A program made the position numbers and the translations under genes. A stretch of 64,000 nucleotides of DNA from Acanthosepion esculentum. Lineage: Eukaryota > Mollusca > Cephalopoda > Sepiida > Sepiidae. Location of the stretch: positions 53,932,909-53,996,908 of the forward strand of contig OZ038500.1 of NCBI GenBank assembly GCA_964036315.1. The letters are read 5' to 3'. The notes under the pieces are model-generated. The model did not search any database and was not told where the DNA came from. It saw only the letters and a program-made list of their open reading frames with translations. Shown here piece after piece: positions 9,689 through 19,430 of this stretch (the stretch's first letter is position 1; each line of letters starts with the position of its first letter).

Positions 9689-10254
9689 ACATCTCAGGTT
9701 TGTTCTGCTCTGCTGGGTGCAAAAAATGTCGATCATGAATAGATATCGCTCACTAGTGACTTTCATTACATTACCCTTTCCATTTTCAAAAAATAAGGTC
9801 CAATGATTTTTTTCTGACGTTACACCACATCAGATTATGCACTTGAGTGGATATTCCTAGGATTCTCTAATCCCAAGATTTCACAGTTCGGCAAAACCGT
9901 TGAAATGGAAATGAACTTCGTCACTCGTAATCAGCTTATAAACAAATTCTTCATCCAGCCAGCCTCTGAAATCTGGACCGAGCAATTCAAGCGTTTTTGA
10001 TGATCTGTCAGTTGCACATTGTGCACCTATTGGACTTTTTTTTAATGTCTGCAGGTGCTAATCGTATCTTCGTATATGCGATGCAAGGACGCCCGAGAAG
10101 TCTCTTCAAACTGCGTTTGCGAATCCCTGATTTTGTTCAACACTGACTCGCACACGTTGACGATTCATCTGTGAATGGATTGTGCGTGGTCTTCCACATC
10201 GTGGCAAGTCACTTCAATCAGATAAGTACCATACGCGATATACGCTTGGGCGAT

Positions 10255-10490
10255 CATGTCTCTTTCAATTCACGACTTACTAGGCAGAAGATTTTCCCGC
10301 AGTAGTCTGGTATAGAACTCAGTCGGTCTTGCTATTCTATCCTGAGCTGTGGGTGAGGGAGAAGAAATAGAATCATACCTATCCCAAGGGTATTTGCGCG
10401 TAAGTGAATGTAACGAAACTGACTGGAATTCGAACTCGGCTCTCTGATGTTTCATTACGAACCAATATCCATTACATTACAACATACTTA
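10255..10490 (-). mobile_element. SINE-2-related tRNA SINE, nested
   Basis: The reverse strand carries a B-box-like 'gccgagttcgaattccagtc', then 'cttgggataggtatgattct' and 'ttctcctccacccacagct'-like segments. These recur in copies at 38955-39160 and 61890-62095. It interrupts the Tc1-like element. Confidence 0.65.
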
Positions 10491-10849
10491 CTGATCCATA
10501 CTGCCTAAATCAACAGACGAATCATGAAATCTGATGATGGTTTTCTGGCATTGAAGTGTCGGCAGTATTCTCTCTGGGTGCCAATAATAGACTAGTCAAA
10601 TCTACAGTTCCATGATTTTCCTTGGATAATTTCCTTGTGTTAATCTAAGTTTAGAAAAAAAAAAGAAAAAAATGTATGAAAAATCTGGCCTGTTGTGACA
10701 TTTTTAAATCCCTAGCTGACTATTGGGACACCTTGTAGTAAAAAACAAAAAACACAAAAAAAAAAAACAACTTTATAAAAAATGTCGAAAGACAACCTTA
10801 CTTGTAATTAAGTGTGAGAATTTATTTCAGTGCTAGGTCATTGTTTTGC

Positions 10850-11115
10850 AGTTGAACTGGCTGGATGTAACCGTTAGTTCCTTGCTAACAGTTTCTTTTC
10901 TCGTACTTCTCAGCTGTGGAACTTTCTTCTGGCTTTCCAGATTAAGCTTAAATACATTGTCAATTATTATCTACTGTCTTCTTGATTCATCTTCTTTCAT
11001 TGTTCTCGCTTCTTAATAACGTTATTTCTTTTCTTATTGTTTCACGCCCACTCACCCAGTATTGTGAATTAGTGGCTTTATTGCCTTGCTTGTGGCTAAA
11101 TGACTAAGACAAATA
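10850..11115 (+). mobile_element. LINE-A 3' end
   Basis: 'gctaacagtttcttttctcg' and 'ctcagctgtggaactttctt' are the terminal coding block. The 3' UTR 'gtggctttattgccttgctt' follows. The copy is diverged and frame-broken. Confidence 0.7.
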
Positions 11116-11555
11116 ATCAAAACGGTAATTAGAGGTTAAACTTGGTATTATAAGATCTTCGGTTATAAATATTCGAAGCAAACTGAATGTTTTTCTTTGT
11201 TAATAATCTCAGGAAGCTTGAAACCAGCTGATTAGTACAAGTCTTTTTAGGCATCTCCGGTATCAATTGTCGCTAAGCCGAGAAAAGACAACGTAATCTG
11301 ATTAGGTAATCTTTGTCTAACTGACAAATTCTTCGAGGTTTCTACTGATTCCAAATTGGAACCAACATCTTTTTATCAGTATAAAGGACAGTAAAAGGGC
11401 AAAGTGTTACGTTTAATTAAGGTTGTTTGAATTCTTCTGACAAGAATTGCAATGGAGGACAGGTCAGTCAGGTTCGCTGTTGAGCAAAGAATTTTTAGGT
11501 TGTTTTCGTTACTTCTAGACAAGCGGAAATAGAACGCTACTCTTTCAGTAAAGAA
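11116..11555. other. No recognised feature
   Basis: Apparently unique sequence. I see no coding or repeat signal. Confidence 0.45.
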
Positions 11556-11557
11556 GA

Positions 11558-12310
11558 AATTTATTCTGAAAAGACTTCATTCGGATCAAGAGAAAGGAAA
11601 GAAAAATGGAAGAGAGAAAGAAAGAAAAGATTATGATAAAACGTAAAAGCAATAAAAAAAGAAAAAAAAGGAAAAGTGAAAAGGAAGAGAGTGAAAAGGA
11701 AGAGAGTGAAAATAAAACCAAAAAGGAAAGGGAAAAAATGAAAAAGAAAGAAAGAATGAATGAGAAAGTAAAAAGACGAAAAAGTAAATAAGAAAGAAAG
11801 AAGAAAGTAAAAAGGTAATAGAAAGATGAAAAAGAAAGGAAAAATAAAGTTAAAAATAAAGGTGAAATTGAAAAAAAGAAAGGAGAAAATGAATGACAGA
11901 AAGAAAGAAAAAATAAAAGAAAGAAAGAAAGAAGGCGAAAATGAATGACAGAAAGAAAGATGAAAATAAAAGAAAGAAAGAAGGCGAAAATGAATGACAT
12001 AAAGAAAGATGAAAATAAAAGAAAAAAAGAAAGAAGGAGAAAATGAATGAAAGGAGAAATAAAAGAAAGAGAAAAGAAAATGAAAAGAAGAAAGAGAAAA
12101 TGAATGAAATAAAAAGAAGAAAAAGGAAATGGAAAGAATTAAATAAGAAAGAATAGTGAATAAATTAATAAATAATCTTGAATTACAAAAAAGTAAATAA
12201 CAAAGAAACAAATCGGAGATTCAACGAAAGTAAGAAAGAAAAATGAAAGAAAGATGCAAAGAACAAGGTAAATTAATATAAATAAATAAAGAATGAAAAA
12301 AAAGAAAGTC
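11558..12310. repeat. Polypurine tract, (GAAA)n-rich
   Basis: About 750 bases with the forward strand almost all purine (aaagaaag, gaaaatgaatga repeats). Sub-repeats such as 'gaaaatgaatgacagaaaga' recur near 11886, 11937 and 11988. The 151- and 216-residue Phe/Leu/Ser-rich reverse ORFs are composition artefacts. Such tracts can form triplex DNA. Confidence 0.9.
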
Positions 12311-12374
12311 GCAAACAGTCGGTGTTCAAATCCAAACAAAAGTTTTGATTTCGTAGGATTATTTTTCAAGCGGG

Positions 12375-12620
12375 AAAACTACACATTTAAAAGACTGGCG
12401 CAGTACAATCTTTCTACTTCCTATAGCTCACTTTAATTTGACCTTGTAGCAAACTAACATAAGAGTAGTAAATATCTATGTGTTTGAGATTAGAGTTTCC
12501 CTTACAGTAAGCAGGCAGTTCTCACTTAAAAGAATGGCGGAAAACTATCTTCCTGAAGTTGAATTTGCGCCCAACTAAACCAAGATTAATAAATATGTGT
12601 GTGCTTTATTAGAAATCTTC
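12375..12620 (+). repeat. Repeat L, two diverged units
   Basis: Two units of about 120 bp share 'cacatttaaaagactggcgc' / 'tcacttaaaagaatggcgga', 'acaatctttc' / 'aactatcttc' and a final 'aataaatatgtgtgtgcttt'-like end. Related sequence appears at 31645-31930. Class unknown. Confidence 0.45.
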
Positions 12621-12629
12621 CTCTTTGCA

Positions 12630-12910
12630 GGCAGATAGGGCGTTACAGGTTAAAATGATTTTCACTCTGTACAAGGCCAAAGAGCCATTCGAGGTAGAGG
12701 GTTACAGAGTAAGAGGTAACACTTCAAGCAATGTGACAATGACACTAAGGTGCAAGGGGCCACCGGAAGTGAAAGAAAATGATAAGACTTTAGAAGAAAT
12801 CGGAAACGCAATCCTAAACCGGAAATAAGGGATAAACCTCTACCTCTGTTCAAAAGACCAGGGAGGTGTTTGAACCGGACGATATGCGAACCTATCTACT
12901 CTTATTAAAT
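12630..12910 (-). mobile_element. LINE-C-type 3' end, chimeric
   Basis: 'gtacaaggccaaagagccat' and 'gaggtagagggttacagagt' are the reverse complement of the LINE-C 3' end at 40380-40430. The following 'ggtgcaaggggccaccggaa' to 'gaaaatgataagactttag' resembles the LINE-A 3' UTR on the reverse strand. A similar mosaic is at 32250-32580. Confidence 0.55.
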
Positions 12911-12948
12911 TAGAAGCCACGAGAGTGATACCTGGTAGAGAATGAAGG

Positions 12949-12949
<1 letters not shown>

Positions 12950-12981
<32 letters not shown>

Positions 12982-13085
12982 GTTGTTGTTGTTGTTGTTG
13001 TTGTTGTTATTATGATGATGATGATGATGATTATTATTATTATGATGATGATTATGATGATGATTATTATTATTATTATTATTCA
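12950..13085. repeat. Compound trinucleotide repeat
   Basis: (ATT)n, (GTT)n, (GAT)n, then mixed ATT/GAT. One large impure tract. Confidence 0.95.
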
Positions 13086-13164
13086 CATCAGTGATTTTTG
13101 TTGGCTATTTGTCGGACGACGGTTGAAAATATGTCGCTTCAGTATCTGTCTGTATTTCTGAAAT

Positions 13165-13330
13165 GAGATATTGTAATTATTTAATCTATTACGTTACGTG
13201 TTCTCATCTTTACTGCCATATTCACGACGTTTGGGCCGTTGTACACTCCGGTCTTCTTCCGGTGATAGACGTTGGAATTTAAAACCGAACCCTTTATTTA
13301 AACCACGGGGTGGATTGTTCTAATTCCACG
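13165..13330 (-). mobile_element. SINE-4 partial copy
   Basis: 'catatttattg'-type core, 'gggccgttgtacactccggt' and 'attccacgtgccatg' match the SINE-4 body read in reverse (compare 30360-30480). Confidence 0.7.
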
Positions 13331-13374
13331 TGCCATGTTTTTTTTTAATATATATATATCCGTATCTGTTAATT

Positions 13375-13700
13375 CCCTTTTAGTAACTCAACTCACAATT
13401 AACACTATTCGGACTATCATCTTTGTCGCCATATTTATTGCAACATTTCGGCCGTTCTACGCTCTGGCCTTCTTCAAGTGGTTGGAATGTCTATGTTTAT
13501 TTCGCTCACTGGGGTAGACTGTTCTAGTTCCACGTGTCATGCATAATGGATGTCAGTTATCAGTTATCTCCTGTTAATTCCCTTCTCCAAGTTCTCCACT
13601 GCCTTAACCGGGTATTGAACTCACACTCTTTAGATCCTGTCACTGGATCTAACTAACACCTTTATCCACTGTGCCATGTATAGACAGGTAACGCAACTCT
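13375..13700 (-). mobile_element. SINE-4 copy, nearly complete
   Basis: Read in reverse, the head is tRNA-like: 'ggcacagtggataaaggtgt' (A box) and 'gtgtgagttcaatacccggt' (B box). The body 'ccaaccacttgaagaaggcc' and core 'cggccgaaatgttgcaataa' follow. It lies in tandem with the partial copy at 13165. An A-box piece of another copy occurs near 13760-13790. Confidence 0.8.
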
Positions 13701-14190
13701 TCGTGTTTTTGTTCCCTCAACTTTGTGTCAGTTCGTTTTTTCGAATAACTCAAAGAAACGCTTTTATCCATTGTGTCATGTGTCGCTTCAGACTTTTTCA
13801 GCACTCTGCGGATTGTCAAAATACTGCTGTGGAATGAAGTCTCAATTCTTTTTTGGACTTTTAATTCGTTCAATTTTTACAAATGTCTTCGGAATTTTTA
13901 CCCGCGTCTCGCTTTTATATATTTTCGCCAACTCTTTCAGTTTTATACTGTTGTTTGTAATAGTCCTTTTATTTTATATTTTGATTTTTCATTCTTATAT
14001 TTTCATTTGCAAAATTGGCGCACACAATCTTTCTTTCTTTTTTTTTCAATTGTCCTTCTACTGCAATAAACAAAGCTTAGTAAACACCGAAAATAGATAG
14101 ATAAATAGATAAGTAAAAGAAACGTAAAAAATGTAGAAGCAGAAAAAAATAAAACAATACTATTCTATTTATCATGTTACATCAAGCAAA
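13701..14190. other. AT-rich, no clear feature
   Basis: It contains ORFs of 98-125 residues, strongly Phe/Ile/Leu-biased, read from T-rich sequence. I do not accept them as genes. Confidence 0.45.
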
Positions 14191-14323
14191 CAGTAGGAAA
14201 TGATTTTGGGAATAGAACGAGAAAATTTGTGCTGTGTTTTTCAAGGAAATGTCATTGGAAACAGAGAAAAAATGCTATTTTTTTACGCTTTCTTTTTTAA
14301 ACAAAGACCCGAAAAGAAGGACT

Positions 14324-14329
<6 letters not shown>

Positions 14330-14389
<60 letters not shown>
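14330..14389. repeat. (GA)n microsatellite
   Basis: About 58 bases of pure GA. Confidence 0.98.
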
Positions 14390-14393
<4 letters not shown>

Positions 14394-14414
14394 TAGGAAG
14401 GATGGGATTCTTTT

Positions 14415-14590
14415 TTATGTGCCGTGTCACTTTAGAAGCTAGGCGACTATGGCTCTCCACAACTTCCTATCCCTTCTAGCGCTAAGCAATATTTGTCCCC
14501 TTACCATCTCTACCTGGATATTCTGCCATATGTTTACACAAGCTCATTACTTAGGTTTACTCGCTATTACCATCTGTCCTTATTCCTTTC
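14415..14590 (-). mobile_element. LINE-B 3' end fragment
   Basis: 'tatgtgccgtgtcactttag' then 'gactatggctctccacaact' is the reverse complement of the LINE-B terminal coding block and 3' UTR (compare 30655-30720). Confidence 0.65.
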
Positions 14591-14724
14591 AATATGCTTT
14601 TGGGGGGGGGGTGATGAGATAAGAAAATGGAAACGCGTTTGATATTTATTCAGTTTAAATGAACATGGCAAAAGGTCAAGTGAAGCACCCAGCAAAGCTC
14701 TCTTATTTATAATAAACACTAGTT

Positions 14725-15110
14725 TAGTCGGCTTATGGCTATATCACTCTAGAACACCAGTTCCCGCTCGATCACCGTTCAGAAGCCGTCAACAAGTCAT
14801 CATGACCGAGGGTTTGAGTGGGCTGGTCTAGTTCAAACGGCTTATCACGCTAGATTATGTGCTCTCTCACAGTAACTACGGTTCATTCAGCATAGTTGCA
14901 ATATAAACCACCTGTTGGTTCAGTAGACATGAAGAAACACAAATTTACGTGAGTAGGCGTCAGGGATTAGCTAGCCACCCGAGCAGACAGGCTTACACCG
15001 GCGTACAAGCGGCCATCCCTACATACTGTGCTGTAAATATAAGTGTTTAGTTTGTATTACCTTCGTACTTAGCGATATGTACTGGTGTACATTAACAATA
15101 GGGTTGCAAG
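14725..15110 (+). repeat. Repeat F, copy with 5S-rRNA-like start
   Basis: Bases 14731-14778 ('cttatggctatatcactcta', 'ccgctcgatcaccg') resemble the 5' half of eukaryotic 5S rRNA. From 14780 it matches repeat F: 'caagtcatcatgaccgaggg', 'ggctggtctagttcaaacgg', 'tagctagccacccgagcaga'. It ends 'ggtgtacattaacaata' and passes directly into SINE-1, as in the copy at 19930-20460. Confidence 0.7.
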
Positions 15111-15262
15111 CTAGGTCAATTTGGACTGAGTAATGAGTTTGATCCTCACTGGGTTCCACATATTTTCAACCTTCTGCCACAAATAAGCTGTACTTAGTAA
15201 ATCACCATCGGTGCTTTGACGTGGTGTAAGGATTAGCAATCTTGTCTTGTTAGATCCACGTT
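15111..15262 (+). mobile_element. SINE-1 units joined to repeat F
   Basis: It begins 'gttgcaagctaggtcaattt', keeps 'tgagtttgatcctcactggg' (B box), then starts a second unit 'ctttgacgtggtgtaaggat'. The F + SINE-1 junction is the same as at 20340, so the pair may be one composite family. Confidence 0.65.
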
Positions 15263-15500
15263 AATACCTAGGTGGGTGCTAGATTCTGTAAGCTTGGATA
15301 TGCGGATGGTGTAATGGATAATTGCTTGGAATTGGAACTCGGCACTCTATTCGGTTCGTTCTCTTGCGAAAGCTATAAAATCCACATCTTCTCCCTCCAG
15401 CTATAGGTTAAATAGTAGGACTTGTATCAAGAAATCATTATCAATCAAAAAAATGTTGTTTTAAATAACTTGCAAAAGGTTGATAAACCATAAAATCAGT
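15263..15500 (+). mobile_element. SINE-2 copy (5S remnant + tRNA)
   Basis: 'gggtgctagattctgtaagc' is the 3' end of a 5S-like head. The tRNA-like 'tgcggatggtgtaatggata' and body 'ctccctccagctataggtta' follow. The tail 'taacttgcaaaaggttgata' is present once and is not tandem. Confidence 0.75.
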
Positions 15501-15629
15501 TTGCACGAATACTACAAGTGTCTATTCTCCAATGGAGTGAGTTACATATTGGAAAAGATAGTCAGTTCATTTTCTCCTCCTATGAAGTACGACTCCTTCT
15601 TCTAAGCTTTTGGGGTCTTCTTTCTAAGC

Positions 15630-15678
15630 TTTTGGGGTCTAATCTGATTCTTTACAAGAATCAGATTAGACCCCAAAA
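15630..15678. repeat. Perfect 23-bp hairpin
   Basis: 'ttttggggtctaatctgatt' plus 'ctt' (15630-15652), a 3-base spacer, then the exact complement at 15656-15678. A partial duplicate of the first arm's outer end ('cttctaagcttttggggtct') precedes it at 15599. Confidence 0.95.
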
Positions 15679-15879
15679 TGGACCATTGCTTCCATATCTG
15701 GACTGGAACTGCTCAATTCTAAGACATTTTCTTCACTTTGAAGCCTCTTTCCGCAAACACACAACGTCACAAGCTTATCACTACTCTATCGCTATTCAAT
15801 AGTAAATATGCTGATAAGGTCCATTCTTTAGTTCAGCTAAAGCACGCCATGCTATTTCCAAGGACTCACCCTTATTTCC

Positions 15880-16150
15880 CCCGTGTCACAAATATAAGGA
15901 TAAACTACATCCGGTAGCGAGGCCTCTGATCGAGAGGTTTTGATAAACGTCGAGCCACTTCTTAATTGCTGTTGTTCCACTCTGACCACGGGTGGTAGCA
16001 CCTGTTAGGGTCCCAGCTATGTGCAAATAGTGAACCCCAAAACTGGGATCAAAACACTATGGAAGTATAAAAATAGATTTTATAGTAAAAATACCAGCGA
16101 TACATTTTTGAAATAATATTACCAGAAATACATTAAAAAAAAAAAAATTA
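15880..16150 (+). mobile_element. SINE-3 copy (head and start of tail)
   Basis: 'ggataaactacatccggtag' then 'ggtggtagcacctgttaggg', 'tcccagctatgtgcaaatag' and 'ctatggaagtataaaaatag'. It ends in alternating 'ataccagcgatacatttttg'-like units. Confidence 0.75.
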
Positions 16151-16288
16151 CCAGCAATAAATTTGACTCTCAACAAAAACCCTCTTTACAAAAATACTTC
16201 AATGAAACCTGATCTACAAACTAATTTCTTACATTGGTTAATTTGCAGTTTAGCACCTGCGCTCAGTTTGCATTAAAAATTTTCAGAA

Positions 16289-16713
16289 TACTTACATTTA
16301 TGTGTAATTGTACATGCTTCAATCGAATCTGGCTTGATAAATTTGATAAAATCTACCGTCTTGGAGTTATCGACAGTAAAAGTTCGGATTCAGTCGCGTC
16401 GTTGGCGGCAGCCATTACTGGCGTTATTTGCATACATTCGTTGCGGAAAACTAAGCGCGGAAGAGAACGTAGTTAACGGCATTGTTTACTGATCTTACTT
16501 GTTTCAACTTGTCTCTGTTACTGCGCAATAATCAGGACAAGTGAATATTCCTACCATAGATATTCCGCAGCGAATGTATGCAAACAACGCCAGTAATGGC
16601 TGTCGCCAACGACGCGAATGAATCCGAACTTTTACTATCGATAACCCCAAAACGGTAGATTTTATCAAATTTATCGAATGAAGCATGTACAATTACACAT
16701 AAATGTAAGTAAA
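16289..16713. repeat. Foldback element with about 155-bp arms
   Basis: The left arm 16289-16446 and right arm 16564-16713 are near-perfect reverse complements. Left segments include 'cttacatttatgtgtaattg', 'gataaaatctaccgtcttgg' and 'gccattactggcgtt'; each is mirrored on the right. The spacer is about 117 bases. ORFs of 60-80 residues in the two arms are mirror images of each other. No coding function is evident. Confidence 0.88.
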
Positions 16714-16859
16714 TGCTAGACAATTTCTTCATTTATGAAGAAGTGACTTGAAACGAATTACAAAGGCTGAGAATACCATGGACAGAACATATGAACAATG
16801 AGGAAGTTTTAAGGAAAATAGTAAGAACCACAAAAATGTGTATATGCGTGTGTGTGTAA

Positions 16860-16890
16860 TGTGCGAGTGAGTGAGTGAGTGAGTGAGTGA

Positions 16891-16943
<53 letters not shown>

Positions 16944-16975
16944 AGAGAGAAAGAGGGAGAGAGGGAAAGGGAGAG
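16860..16975. repeat. (GAGT)n-(GT)n-(GA)n compound microsatellite
   Basis: 'gagt' repeats, then about 50 bases GT, then GA-rich. Confidence 0.95.
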
Positions 16976-17515
16976 ACAGCGATGAAGAGTTAGTGATGAA
17001 AAATGAAGATTAAGAAAAAAGAAAGCATGAAAGAAAGCAAAGAGAAAAAAGAAAGAATGAGAGATAAAAAAAAAAAAAAACAGAAATAAAAAAGTGATAA
17101 TGCAAAGAAAGGAGAAAATGAAAAGAAAGAAATATCAAAAGAAATAAAGAAATGGAAATAGAAAGAAAGAAACTATCAAGCAAAAAAGAAAAGAAGAAGA
17201 ACGAATAAAAAATAAAATAAAAAAACAAGATGAAAAGCAAAGAAAGGAGAAAGAAAGAAAGAAGTAGGGGTAGGTAAGAAAAAACAAAAAGAAAACAATT
17301 GGAAGCAGCAAAATGGAAATTTTCAGATGAAAGATAAATCTCAAATAAAAAATTGCAAGTAAAACAAATATTACGAATAAAATAGAAAGAAACATGGAAA
17401 ATGGCAGAAAAAACGAACAAATAAGATGGCGATCAAACAGTAAAGACCTACAAAAGATAAAAGCAAATGGCTAGGAAATAAAGAAAAGGAAATTAAAGAA
17501 AAGACATTTTAACAA
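16976..17515. repeat. Polypurine tract
   Basis: About 540 bases, mostly A/G on the forward strand (gaaagaaa-like). The reverse Phe/Leu/Ser ORF is an artefact. Confidence 0.85.
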
Positions 17516-17800
17516 TCATATTTTCTAAAAAGGGGGACACTTGACCTTGGGATCATCTTTTATTGGATTAGCTAGCGAGAGACGGATTAACGTGACGAGC
17601 CATAGTCAATAGCCAGACAACATCTTTGATCTTTAGGCAGACGACACTCAACATTTTTCTTTCGATCTAATTATATCGTCCAGGATAACATGGTGTACAT
17701 TTGTAGAAGTACACGTACTTTTGACATTGGTGTACGTGCGTACGTGTATTACTAGGATCAATTTCTGCATCAAAACATTTTGATGAAAATGCCCCACCAA

Positions 17801-17871
<71 letters not shown>
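17801..17871. repeat. (AC)n microsatellite
   Basis: About 70 bases of pure AC. Confidence 0.98.
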
Positions 17872-17873
<2 letters not shown>

Positions 17874-17876
17874 AGG

Positions 17877-18870
17877 CTAGGTTTATGGCCATATATAGAA
17901 AAAACAATTCCCGTACGATAAGCGAAGTTAAGCAATGTCAAGCCTGGTCAATACCTAGATAGGCGACCGCTTGGGAATACCGGTTGCTGTAAGAGTGGGC
18001 GTGCGGGTGGTGAAATGGATAATAGCTCGGAATTATTAATCGGAGAGCCGAGTTCCCATTTTGGTTGGGTTCGTCATAATCACTTATGCCCAAATACCCT
18101 TAGGAAAAGTAATGAATCCACCTCTTCTCCCCAAGTACGGGTTAATTAGTCAGACTTGCATCCCTAAACTATTATTTTCTCCCAAAAAACAGAAGTTCTT
18201 CTAATCTAAAAATATTTTCTGGCTTTAAATAACCTGCAAAGGGTTGATAAGCCGTAGAAAACGAATCAATCAATCAATCTACTGATTAAGCAGAAGAAAT
18301 TAAAGAAGAAATTAGTAAGACTTGTAAACCATTATTATCGCCAAAATATATTCTTACCATCTAAAAAATATTTTCTGGCTTTAAATAACCTGCAAAGGGT
18401 TGATAAGCCGTAGAAAACGAATCAATCAATCAATCTACTGATTAAGCAGAAGAAATTAAAAGAAGAAATTAGTAAGACTTGTAAACCATTATTATCGCCA
18501 AAATATATTCTTACCATCTAAAAAATATTTTCTGGCTTTAAATAACCTGCAAAGGGTTGATAAGCCGTAGAAAACGAATCCATCAATCAATCTACTGATT
18601 AAGCAGAAGAAATTAAAAGAAGAAATTAGTAAGACTTGTAAACCATTATTATCGCCAAAATATATTCTTACAATCTAAAAATATTTTCTGGCTTTAAATA
18701 ACCTGCAAAGGGTTGATAAGCCGTAGAAAACGAATCAATCAATCAATCTACTGATTAAGCAGAAGAAATTAAAAGAAGAAATTAGTAAGACTTGTAAACC
18801 ATTATTATCGCCAAAATATATTCTTACAATCTAAAAATATTTTCTTGCTTTAAATAACCTGCAGATATAT
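17877..18870 (+). mobile_element. SINE-2: 5S rRNA + tRNA composite SINE with tandem tail
   Basis: The head (17877-17995) is a nearly full-length 5S rRNA relative: 'tatggccatata', 'gcgaagttaagcaatgtcaa', 'gcctggtcaatacctagata' and 'gaccgcttgggaataccggt'. It covers the internal pol III promoter (A box, intermediate element, C box). A tRNA-like part follows: 'gcgggtggtgaaatggataa' (A box) and 'gagagccgagttcccatttt' (B box). The tail unit 'aacctgcaaagggttgataa' repeats with starts at 18231, 18377, 18534, 18690 and 18846 (period about 156). Known 5S/tRNA composite SINEs (DeuSINE type) have this order. Confidence 0.88.
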
Positions 18871-18878
18871 ATCTGCAG
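18859..18878. repeat. 20-bp perfect palindrome
   Basis: 'ctgcagatatatatctgcag' ends the 156-bp array abruptly and may mark a rearrangement joint. Confidence 0.9.
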
Positions 18879-18984
18879 AAAGCCGGACAAACAACTATTC
18901 AATGGTTGAATTGTTAATGTCTTTTATATAGCAGAAAAGAATAGTATAGAAAAGAAACGGGTAACAGAATTTATGCTGGTTTTT

Positions 18985-19160
18985 AGTTGTTGTTTGCGAC
19001 GCGGGAAGAGAAATCAGAATGTCGAGTTCAAATTCCGGCCGAGCTCTTTGCAGTCACTTTCACAAAAGTAAAAATGGGAATGCTATGAATCCGTTACTTT
19101 TTCTTCCATGTGCGATATGTTAAATAACAGGACAGGCTCGACACTCTTGTTGGGAAACTG
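18985..19160 (+). mobile_element. SINE-2-related tRNA SINE fragment
   Basis: 'gagttcaaattccggccgag' (B box), 'cactttcacaaaagtaaaaa' and 'atgctatgaatccgtt' match the body of 61890-62095 read in reverse. Confidence 0.6.
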
Positions 19161-19367
19161 TCTAGGGGAACAACAACTGTATATTTAAACGTTTGGACAT
19201 AGGGCTGACAATTGCACACCGTAAAAGCCTACGTGCCCCAGAAAATGCAACAGCAATATCTAGCGTGGTGAAGCTGTGGACATATAATCCATAGGGAAAT
19301 GGCAATAACCGGTGTACTTTGGTATTTGAGCGGAGTTCTTGCAGCAGTACAGTGTTGTAAGTGGGCG

Positions 19368-19430
19368 TATGGCACAGTGGTTCGAGCGTTAGCGTTCACA
19401 CCACTTCGAATTTCAGCAAAGTCGATTTGT
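19368..19430 (+). mobile_element. tRNA-like SINE head
   Basis: 'gggcgtatggcacagtggtt' is an A-box-like start and 'cacttcgaatttcagc' a weak B box. It is similar to the SINE-4 head but the body differs. Confidence 0.45.

Larger units (their letters stand above)
8544..10735 (-). mobile_element. Tc1/mariner (IS630-like) transposon with nested insertions
   Basis: The termini are inverted repeats over about 35 bases. The left reads 'cagagtgtccaaaaagtcac' then 'ctagtgatttaaaaa'. The right, read on the reverse strand, is 'caaggtgtcccaatagtcag' then 'ctagggatttaaaaa'. TA follows at 10736-10737. The reverse strand encodes a degenerate transposase. The helix-turn-helix region near 10215-10045 includes 'GRPRTIHS'-like sequence. 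The second catalytic block is 'FQQDGITVHT'. The DDE C-terminus has 'IFWPLRFPHLTLGHTFA', where relatives have SPDLTxxDFFLWG, so the third Asp is lost. PLE-1 (9005-9688) and a SINE-2 relative (10255-10490) interrupt it. Confidence 0.85.

Noticed and set aside
11545..12211. Long reverse ORFs (151 and 216 codons) rich in Phe, Leu and Ser
   Set aside because: They lie entirely in a polypurine tract; the composition alone explains the lack of stops in reverse frames.
13723..14100. 125-codon forward ORF with hydrophobic stretches suggesting membrane segments
   Set aside because: T-rich sequence inflates Phe, Ile and Leu. The start overlaps a SINE-4 shard and there is no homologue I recognise.
17010..17420. 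136-codon reverse ORF
   Set aside because: Same cause: purine-rich simple sequence, no domain, no start context.
17877..17995. Functional 5S rRNA gene
   Set aside because: Diverged from the 5S consensus at many positions, no terminator T-run after it, and it continues directly into a SINE body.
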